This document shows, piece by piece, positions 1 to 5,252 of a DNA stretch of 10,154 nucleotides (position 1 is the first letter of the stretch; each line of letters starts with the position of its first letter). The notes beneath the pieces are model-generated. The model saw only the letters and a program-made list of their open reading frames with translations, was not told the DNA's origin and did no database searches. The DNA comes from Betaproteobacteria bacterium (lineage in GTDB: Bacteria > Pseudomonadota > Gammaproteobacteria > Burkholderiales > SG8-39). The position numbers and the translations under genes are program-made. Location: NCBI GenBank assembly GCA_019245555.1, contig JAFARH010000298.1, forward strand, positions 1-10,154. Reading direction: 5' to 3'.

Positions 1-105
1 AATCCCATCCGTAATGATCATGTCCTCCGCCTGCAGGCTGCTAGCAAGCGCCACGGGTGCGTAGCGCGATGCGATCTCGCGCAACCCAGCTGCCAGCTTG
101 CTCAT
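1..105 (-). CDS. cysH: Phosphoadenylyl-/adenylyl-sulfate reductase, N-terminal fragment (CysH)
   Basis: Only the first 35 codons are in the window; the gene continues past the left edge. Read from the ATG at 105-103, the protein begins MSKLAAGLREIASRYAPVAL and goes on to SSLQAEDMIITDGI. The SSL-x-AEDM segment is the nucleotide-binding start of the PAPS/APS reductase domain. CysH reduces activated sulfate to sulfite with electrons from thioredoxin or glutaredoxin, in the cytoplasm. The ATG overlaps the TGA of the DUF934 gene (ATGA, 102-105), and no convincing Shine-Dalgarno sequence is visible, so translational coupling is likely. The fragment is too short to tell a PAPS reductase from an APS reductase, since the iron-sulfur cysteine motif would lie outside. 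Identity rests on the motif plus the cysI-DUF934-cysH gene order. Confidence 0.85.
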   Translation of the reverse strand, partial: MSKLAAGLREIASRYAPVALASSLQAEDMIITDGI

Positions 106-503
106 TGCGCGCGGCGACGGAAAAGCGGCTGCGGCCGCGCAGGCGACGCCTGGTAGGACTCGCTGAAGTCGTTGAACGCGGCGAGCGCCTCGTGCGGATC
201 CTCTCCCTCGCGCAGCTCGAAGGCATCGAAGCCGACGCTCTCCATGAAGAACAGGTGGTCGCGCGTGATGTGTCCCACCGCGCGCAGCTCGCCCTTGTAG
301 CCGTAGCGCTCGCGAAGCAGGCGCCCGACCGAGAAACCGCGTCCGTCGCCGAATTTCGGGAAGTTGACCTCCACGCGTGCGACACGGTCGAGCTTGCCCA
401 CGACCGATGCTGGATCATCGGTCGGCTCGAGACGTAGCACCTCGCCCTCAGGCGACGGCGCGCTCTCGGTGACGACGCGTCGCTGCTTGATCAGTGCTGC
501 CAT
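102..503 (-). CDS. DUF934 family protein (sulfite reductase-associated)
   Basis: This is a 133-residue soluble protein with no signal peptide. The N-terminus (LIKQRRVV, residues 4-11) and the core FPKFGDGRGFSVGRLLRERY (about residues 48-67), followed by GELRAVGHITRDHLFFMESV and GFDAFEL, match the DUF934 family as I remember it. That family sits next to CysI2-type sulfite reductases, as with PA1837 beside PA1838 in Pseudomonas aeruginosa. Its biochemical role is not established to my knowledge; an accessory or electron-supply role for sulfite reductase is only a guess. The ATG at 503-501 has a good AAGGAA ribosome site 7 bases upstream, which supports this start even though it places 56 bp inside the end of cysI. 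The protein seems short: family members I recall are about 160-170 residues, and the stretch between the N-terminal motif and DDP (29-31) is condensed here. Confidence 0.9.
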   Translation of the reverse strand: MAALIKQRRVVTESAPSPEGEVLRLEPTDDPASVVGKLDRVARVEVNFPKFGDGRGFSVGRLLRERYGYKGELRAVGHITRDHLFFMESVGFDAFELREGEDPHEALAAFNDFSESYQASPARPQPLFRRRAQ

Positions 504-2151
504 AAACCCGTTCCTTGAATGGTTCGATACCGATGCGATGCACTACGTCCACGAAGCGCTCGACGTCGCTGTCGCGGCGCTCGAGATAGCACTCGATCAG
601 CCGCTCGATGACGTCCGGGACCTGAGCACGGGCGAACGAGGGGCCGATGACTTTGCCTAGCGCGGCTTTGGTGCCCGGTCGAATTTCGCCCTGATTACCG
701 CCAATCTCGATCTGGTACCACTCCTCGCCGTTCTTATCGACGCCGAGGATGCCGATGTGGCCGATGTGGTGGTGTCCGCAGGCATTCATGCAGCCGGAGA
801 TGTTCAGGTCCAGCTCGCCAATGTCGTGCAGATAGTCGAGATCGTCGAAGCGCCGCTGGATTGCTTCTGCCACGGGAATCGACTTCGCATTAGCCAAAGC
901 GCAGAAGTCGCCGCCGGGGCACGCGATGATGTTGGTGAGCAGGCCAAGGTTCGGCGTCGCGAGGCCCAATTGCCGCGCTTCGCGCCACACGGTGACGAGG
1001 TCGCTCTGCCGCACGTCGGCCAGCACGAGGTTCTGCTCGTGTGAGACGCGCAATTCGCCGAATGAATACCGGTCGGCAAGATCGGCGATCGCTTCCATCT
1101 GCTCGGCGGTAACGTCACCCGGCGGCACGCCGGTCTTCTTGAGCGAGAGGGTGACCGCGGCATAGCCGGAGACCTTGTGTGGATGGACGTTACGTTTCGC
1201 CCACGCGCCAAAGCCCGGGATGGCGATCGCCGCAAGGTCCAGGTTCGGCAGGCGCTCGTACGACGGGCGCGTGAATCGAGCGGCGACGCGCGCAAGCTCT
1301 TCCAGGATGAGCGTGGCCGGGCCGTCCTTGATCTGCGCCCATTCGGCTTCGACTTCCTCGCGGAACTTGTCGGCGCCGCGCTCCTTTACCAGGATCTTGA
1401 TGCGCGCCTTGTGGATGTTGTCGCGCCGCCCGTAGCGGTTATAGACGCGCAGGATCGCTTCCAGATACGTGAGGAGATGGCGCCATGGCAGGAATTCGCG
1501 GATCACCACGCCGATCATCGGCGTGCGGCCGAGCCCGCCGCCGACCAACACCTTGAAGCCGATTTCCCCGCGCTCGTCCTTGATGGCATGCAGGCCGATG
1601 TCGTGCACGGCGACCGCCGCGCGATCGGAGCGTCCGCCGTTCAGCGCGATCTTGAACTTGCGCGGGAGGAACGAGAATTCCGGATGGAAGGTCGACCACT
1701 GGCGGATGATTTCGCACCAGACGAACGAGTCGACGATCTCGTCGCGCGCCACGCCGGCAAAGTGATCGGTCGTGATGTTGCGGAACGAGTTGCCGGAGGT
1801 CTGGATCGCGTGCATCTGCACCGTCGCAAGCTCGGCCAGGATGTCCGGCACCTGCTCGAGCTTCGGCCAGTTGAGCTGCATGTTCTGGCGCGTCGAGAAG
1901 TGGCCGTAGCCGCGGTCGTATTTGCGTGTGATCTCAGCGAGCTTCCGAAGCTGCTTCGTCGAGAGCAGGCCATACGGGATAGCGATGCGCAGCATCGGCG
2001 CATAGCGCTGGATGTAGAGGCCGTTGCGCAGCCGCAGAGCGCGGAACTCTTCCTCCGACAGCTTGCCGGCGAGGAACCGCTCGGTCTGGCCCCGGAACTG
2101 CCTGACGCGCTCGTCGACGAGGCGTTGATCGATCTCGTCGTAGATATACAT
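448..2151 (-). CDS. cysI: Sulfite reductase hemoprotein (CysI2-type nitrite/sulfite reductase)
   Basis: The 567-residue protein reduces sulfite to sulfide with six electrons in cysteine biosynthesis, in the cytoplasm. Four cysteines form the siroheme-[4Fe-4S] site: C411 and C417 in CPGGDFC, and C454 and C458 in SGCMNAC. Anion- and siroheme-binding basic residues lie in HFSTRQNMQLNW (R88), NSFRNITT (R124) and LPRKFK (K165, K167). The two ferredoxin-like plus siroheme repeats expected of the family are present. The N-terminus (MYIYDEIDQRLVDERVRQFR) resembles P. aeruginosa PA1838 rather than E. coli CysI. No CysJ flavoprotein is in the window, so the electron donor is unknown; ferredoxin or another carrier is plausible. 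The ATG begins 1 bp after the permease stop (TGA-C-ATG). The last roughly 16 residues extend past the conserved GIEPFKERVYG end and overlap the DUF934 gene by 56 bp. A dissimilatory nitrite reductase role is unlikely given the cys neighbours. Confidence 0.95.
   Translation of the reverse strand: MYIYDEIDQRLVDERVRQFRGQTERFLAGKLSEEEFRALRLRNGLYIQRYAPMLRIAIPYGLLSTKQLRKLAEITRKYDRGYGHFSTRQNMQLNWPKLEQVPDILAELATVQMHAIQTSGNSFRNITTDHFAGVARDEIVDSFVWCEIIRQWSTFHPEFSFLPRKFKIALNGGRSDRAAVAVHDIGLHAIKDERGEIGFKVLVGGGLGRTPMIGVVIREFLPWRHLLTYLEAILRVYNRYGRRDNIHKARIKILVKERGADKFREEVEAEWAQIKDGPATLILEELARVAARFTRPSYERLPNLDLAAIAIPGFGAWAKRNVHPHKVSGYAAVTLSLKKTGVPPGDVTAEQMEAIADLADRYSFGELRVSHEQNLVLADVRQSDLVTVWREARQLGLATPNLGLLTNIIACPGGDFCALANAKSIPVAEAIQRRFDDLDYLHDIGELDLNISGCMNACGHHHIGHIGILGVDKNGEEWYQIEIGGNQGEIRPGTKAALGKVIGPSFARAQVPDVIERLIECYLERRDSDVERFVDVVHRIGIEPFKERVYGSTDQAATRRHRERAVA
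511..516 (-). promoter_or_regulatory. Ribosome binding site of the DUF934 gene, inside cysI-overlap region
   Basis: On the minus strand AAGGAA stands 7 bases before the ATG at 503-501. It lies within the cysI coding sequence. It decides the start in favour of the long overlap with cysI, because a later start would remove the conserved N-terminal motif of the family. Confidence 0.6.
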
Positions 2152-2152
2152 G

Positions 2153-3004
2153 TCAGGCAGCCGCGAGCGCCGTGCGGCGCGAGCGGAAAAAGTTGACCAG
2201 CAGGTAGATATCGAGGAGCACGGCGGCGAACATCGCGCTATAGCCGAGCGGCCCGGCCGCGAGTTTTAGCGTGATCAACGTCCGCGAGAGACCAAAACCG
2301 ACCACCCAAACGTCGAAGCTCATGCAGATGCGACGGAAGGTCTCGGCATCGAGGCGGCGGATCGCCCATGCGCCGAGCGGAATACCGATGAGAACGCTGG
2401 GCACGATCCACTCGCCAACCTGCAGCGCTTCGGTGGTGAAGAGGCCAAGCTGGTAATAGGCAAACGCCGTGAGGCATGACTCGGCGACGCGGATGAGCGC
2501 GAGACCGGCGCGGAATTCCTGCTTCACGAGCCCCTGGTTATTGAAGAGCAGTGCGAGCGGCGGTCCCGAGATCGTCGTCACTGAATAGAGGAAGCCAAGG
2601 CCAGCGCCGAAAGGCACGCCGATCGCTTGTTCCGCCGCGATCGGGCGGCGAATGCCGGCCGCCTGCAAGAGGATAAGCGGCAGGATAAGGACGTACGTGC
2701 CGAGCTTCAGCCAGTCCGGATGCAACGAAGCGAGCACATAGCTTCCCAGTGCAACGCCGGGCAGCAATCCGATGATGATCGGCCACACGCGCTTCCATAC
2801 CGCGCGGATAGCGCCGCGATTGATGACCAGCACGTAGAGGTTGATAAAAACCTCCACCAGTACCAGCGCTGGATTCAGGATGCGGTTGGCGAAGAAGACG
2901 AGGCCAACGGGAACGGTGAGGGACGAAAAGCCATAGCCAAGCGCGCCGTTGACGAAAGCGGCGAGCAGCGTGATGGCAACGAGGGCGAGGATTCCGGGTT
3001 CCAT
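2153..3004 (-). CDS. TauE/SafE (TSUP) family membrane permease, putative sulfite/sulfur-anion transporter
   Basis: The 283-residue integral membrane protein has roughly eight or nine hydrophobic segments, for example around residues 5-38, 45-62, 73-93, 100-117, 128-155, 170-190, 198-215, 228-246 and 255-273. It has the two internal half-repeats of PF01925: GALGYGFSSLTVPVGLVF (20-37) and the related GFLYSVTTISGPPLALLF (137-154). Family members move sulfite, sulfate, sulfoacetate and similar anions across the inner membrane. It is the first gene of the cys operon and ends 1 bp before cysI, so a link to sulfite or sulfate is a sound inference; the direction (uptake of oxyanion or relief of sulfite toxicity) cannot be read from sequence. 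The ATG at 3004-3002 has only a weak ribosome site. A TTG 10 bases upstream is in another frame. The C-terminus is basic (FRSRR) and probably cytoplasmic. Confidence 0.88.
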   Translation of the reverse strand: MEPGILALVAITLLAAFVNGALGYGFSSLTVPVGLVFFANRILNPALVLVEVFINLYVLVINRGAIRAVWKRVWPIIIGLLPGVALGSYVLASLHPDWLKLGTYVLILPLILLQAAGIRRPIAAEQAIGVPFGAGLGFLYSVTTISGPPLALLFNNQGLVKQEFRAGLALIRVAESCLTAFAYYQLGLFTTEALQVGEWIVPSVLIGIPLGAWAIRRLDAETFRRICMSFDVWVVGFGLSRTLITLKLAAGPLGYSAMFAAVLLDIYLLVNFFRSRRTALAAA

Positions 3005-3028
3005 GGAGGCTCAATGCTAGGAGCGGCT

Positions 3029-3034
3029 CTTATA
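3029..3034 (-). promoter_or_regulatory. Putative -10 box of the permease-cysI-DUF934-cysH operon
   Basis: Minus-strand TATAAG (5 of 6 to consensus) would start transcription near 3022, leaving a leader of about 18 bases. The -35 position 16-18 bases upstream (CTAACA/GCTAAC) is poor, as expected for an activator-dependent promoter. The TAACA repeat of the spacer overlaps that -35 position, where a LysR-type activator such as CysB would contact RNA polymerase. Confidence 0.45.
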
Positions 3035-3060
3035 CCCACAAAGACTATTGTGTTAGCATG

Positions 3061-3079
3061 TTATTCACATAGGGAATAA
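3061..3079. promoter_or_regulatory. Perfect dyad TTATTC-N7-GAATAA, candidate CysB operator
   Basis: Two 6-bp arms are exact inverted repeats around a 7-base centre. The dyad contains the LysR-type T-N11-A pattern (T3064 and A3076). Measured from the putative operon start near 3022, it is centred near -48. It lies only 4 bp before the cysB ATG, and the probable cysB ribosome site AGGGA (3071-3075) straddles its centre and right arm. Binding here, or folding of the RNA, could therefore lower cysB expression. Assignment to CysB is inference from position and symmetry. Confidence 0.45.
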
Positions 3080-3082
3080 GGC

Positions 3083-4027
3083 ATGAAGCTCCAGCAGCTG
3101 CGCTACCTCACCGAAGTGGTGCGTCGCGGCCTCAACGTCTCCGAGGCAGCCGACGCCCTGCATACGTCGCAACCGGGCGTCTCGAAGCAGATCCGCTCAC
3201 TGGAGGACGAGCTGGGCATCCAGGTGTTCGCACGCCACGGAAAGCGGCTGGTATCGGTCACGGAGCCAGGCAAGGCGGTGGTGGCTATTGCAGAGCGCAT
3301 CCTGTCCGAGGCTCAGAACCTGCGCCGCGCTGGTGAAGAGTTCGCCAACGACCAGCTCGGCACCTTGACCATCGCCGCAACGCATACCCAGGCGCGCTAT
3401 GCGCTACCGAAGGCTGTGGCCGCCTTCAAGCGGCGCTATCCCAAGGTGAAACTCGTCATTCACCAAGGAAATCCAACGCAGATTTGTGAGCAGGTACTTA
3501 CTGGCGAGGCTGATCTGTGCGTCGCCACGGAGGCCATCGCCGAGTACCCCGATCTCGTATCGATGCCGGTCTATCAGTGGAACCGCTGCGTGGTGGTCCC
3601 TCCCAAGCATCCGCTGCTGAAAGCCGAGCCCCTGACCCTGGAGAAGCTGGCCGAGTATCCGATCGTCACCTACGACTTTGCATTCGCGAATCGGTCTCTG
3701 GTAGAGAAGGCGTTCGAGCTACGCGGTTTACATCCCAATGTGGTGCTGACCGCGCTCGATTCGGACGTGATCAAGACCTATGTCGAGCTCGGTCTCGGCG
3801 TCGGAATCCTCGCCAAAATGGCGTTCGACCCGAAGCGCGACACGACGCTCCGTGCAATCGATGCCAGCCACCTCTTCGAGTCGAGCACGACGCGACTCGG
3901 CATCAAGCGCAATGCCTATCTGCGGCGCTATGCCTATGAGTTCATCGAAGCATTCGCGCCGCACCTGCCGCGCGACATCGTCGAGCGCGCCGTGCGCGGC
4001 GAAGAGGGATCGCGCTACGAGCTGTAG
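3083..4027 (+). CDS. cysB: LysR-type transcriptional regulator CysB
   Basis: The 314-residue protein is a regulator of sulfate assimilation. It opens with MKLQQLRYLTEVV and a winged helix-turn-helix (about residues 18-45: NVSEAADALHTSQPGVSKQI and EDELGIQVFARHGK), then a linker helix and a periplasmic-binding-like effector domain. Numbering matches E. coli CysB without gaps through the regions checked: T100, T102 and Q103 in ATHTQARYALP, and T149 in VATE, all reported inducer- or sulfate-site residues, are kept. The position equal to T202 is alanine (FAFANRS), as I recall for other betaproteobacterial CysB proteins. The motif ALDSDVIKTYVELGLGVGIL (223-242) is typical. In enteric bacteria N-acetylserine is the inducer. 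The related regulators Cbl and SsuR are alternatives, but the divergent cys operon favours CysB. The end overlaps phaZ by 13 bp on the other strand. Confidence 0.93.
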   Translation: MKLQQLRYLTEVVRRGLNVSEAADALHTSQPGVSKQIRSLEDELGIQVFARHGKRLVSVTEPGKAVVAIAERILSEAQNLRRAGEEFANDQLGTLTIAATHTQARYALPKAVAAFKRRYPKVKLVIHQGNPTQICEQVLTGEADLCVATEAIAEYPDLVSMPVYQWNRCVVVPPKHPLLKAEPLTLEKLAEYPIVTYDFAFANRSLVEKAFELRGLHPNVVLTALDSDVIKTYVELGLGVGILAKMAFDPKRDTTLRAIDASHLFESSTTRLGIKRNAYLRRYAYEFIEAFAPHLPRDIVERAVRGEEGSRYEL

Positions 4028-5202
4028 AGCGAGATGAATTCGCGCACGCGGGGGAACACCACCTCGCGCCAGCGCCGGCCGGAGAAGATGCCGTAGTGCC
4101 CGACACCGGGAGCGAGAAAGTGCTCCCGCTGCTGGCGTGGAATGTTGAGGCAGAGCGCGTGCGCGGCCTCGGTCTGCCCGTTCCCGGAAATGTCGTCGAG
4201 CTCGCCTTCGATGGTAAGGAGCGCGACGTTGCGAATCGCGGTTGGCCGCACCAGCTCATCGCGCACGAACATGCGGCCTTTCGGTAGCGCGAAGTCCTGG
4301 AAGACCGTCTTTACCGTATCGAGGTAGTACTCGGCCGGCAGGTCGAGCACCGCGTTGTACTCATCGTAAAAGCGCCGATGCGCCTCGGCCGACTCGCCAT
4401 CGCCTTGCATCAGGTGGTTGAAGTAGTCCCAATGGGCGTTGACGTGCCGATCCGGGTTCATGGCCACGAAGCCCATGTGCTGCAGGAAGCCCGGGTAAAC
4501 GCGGCGCGCATATCCCGGATATTTCGCCGGCACGCGCTCGATCACGTTCTGCTCGAACCACGAATACGACTTGCGCCGCGCGAGGTTGTTCACCGCGGTC
4601 GGACTCCGGCGCGCGTCGATCGGGCCACCCATCATCGTCATCGTCAGCGGCTGCGCTTGATCGCGCTCCGCCATGAGCGAGACCGCGGCGAGCACCGGAA
4701 CGGTTGGCTGGCAGACGGAGATGACATGCAGACGCGGTGAAAGCAGCGCGATCCAGTCGCGCACGTAGTCGACGTAATCGGCCAGATGGAATGGGCCCGC
4801 CGACAGCGGCACCAGCCGCGCGTTGACCCAGTCGGTGATCCAGACATCGTGCTCAGCGAGAAGTGCGCGAACCGTGTCTCGCAGGAGCGTCGCGTAATGT
4901 CCCGATAGCGGTGCGACCACCAGCACCTTGCGCGCGTTTGGCGTCGGCTGCTTGAAATGGATCAGCCGGCAGAACGGCTTTTCCTGCGTCACCTCGATCT
5001 CGACACCGTCGAGGTTCCAATCCGGTTTTTCGTAGCGCTCGGTGACGCGAAGGAAGAGATCGCTCGACGCCGCGAGGCGGCGCGAAATCGGGAAATGCGC
5101 GAAGGGGCTGAACGGGTTGCCAAACCAGCCGCGCGACCACTCGGCCATGAAACGCAGCGGGGTGAGTGCCAGGTGCTGCGCTTCGTAAAGACTGTAGAGC
5201 AT
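4015..5202 (-). CDS. phaZ: Intracellular polyhydroxyalkanoate depolymerase
   Basis: The 395-residue alpha/beta hydrolase without signal peptide hydrolyses native PHB granules in the cytoplasm to recover stored carbon. It aligns well with R. eutropha PhaZa1 from the first residue (MLYSLYEAQ). The catalytic triad reported for that enzyme (C183, D355, H388) falls on C164 (ISVCQPTVP), D336 (EGELDDISG) and H369 (VGHYGIFSGRRW), all with the same offset of 19. Other shared blocks are VVAPLSGHYATLLRDTV (95-111), TMTMMGGPIDARRSPTAVN (187-205) and RVYPGFLQHMGFVAMNPDRH (234-253). The nucleophile is cysteine, as in this intracellular class, not the serine of extracellular depolymerases. The ATG at 5202-5200 has AGGG six bases upstream. 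No PHA synthase or phasin gene is in the window. It is divergent from the acylase gene across 50 bp. Confidence 0.95.
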   Translation of the reverse strand: MLYSLYEAQHLALTPLRFMAEWSRGWFGNPFSPFAHFPISRRLAASSDLFLRVTERYEKPDWNLDGVEIEVTQEKPFCRLIHFKQPTPNARKVLVVAPLSGHYATLLRDTVRALLAEHDVWITDWVNARLVPLSAGPFHLADYVDYVRDWIALLSPRLHVISVCQPTVPVLAAVSLMAERDQAQPLTMTMMGGPIDARRSPTAVNNLARRKSYSWFEQNVIERVPAKYPGYARRVYPGFLQHMGFVAMNPDRHVNAHWDYFNHLMQGDGESAEAHRRFYDEYNAVLDLPAEYYLDTVKTVFQDFALPKGRMFVRDELVRPTAIRNVALLTIEGELDDISGNGQTEAAHALCLNIPRQQREHFLAPGVGHYGIFSGRRWREVVFPRVREFISLYSS

Positions 5203-5252
5203 TCAAGGCCCTGCAGTTGTTATGACGCTTTCGTTATAACAGAATTGCGGCG
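5203..5252. promoter_or_regulatory. Divergent phaZ / acylase promoter region with GTTATRAC repeats
   Basis: The 50-bp spacer holds GTTATGAC (5219-5226) and GTTATAAC (5233-5240), which match at 7 of 8 positions and start 14 bp apart. GTTATAAC is a perfect palindrome, so TATAAC, close to the -10 consensus, is present on both strands and could serve both genes. No clear -35 was found for either direction. If it serves the acylase, transcription would begin about six bases before the GTG, giving an almost leaderless message. The repeats could equally be a regulator's binding sites. Confidence 0.45.

Larger units (their letters stand above)
3005..3082. promoter_or_regulatory. Divergent control region between the cys operon and cysB
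   Basis: This 78-bp spacer is visibly more AT-rich than the flanking genes and must hold promoters for both directions. It contains a TATAAG -10-like box for the leftward operon (3034-3029), a direct repeat of TGTTA at 3051-3055 and 3059-3063 (8-bp period, about one helical turn less two bases), and a dyad at 3061-3079. CysB and other LysR-type proteins usually bind next to their own gene and both repress it and activate the divergent target; the layout fits this. No convincing sigma-70 pair was found for cysB itself. Confidence 0.6.

Noticed and set aside
41-418. A minus-strand serine/arginine-rich frame and a plus-strand frame at 57-437 near the left edge
   Set aside because: Both are shadows of the DUF934 gene, which carries the conserved family core in its own frame.
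448-503. A frameshift joining cysI and the DUF934 gene into one protein
   Set aside because: CysI is complete to its usual end, and the DUF934 gene has its own ribosome site and the family's N-terminus, so two separate proteins fit better.
1177-2196. A 339-residue open frame on the plus strand opposite cysI
   Set aside because: It lies wholly antisense to a conserved gene with intact active-site motifs. Its translation is rich in R, A, D, E and V with no recognisable domain, as expected from the mirror frame of a high-G+C gene.
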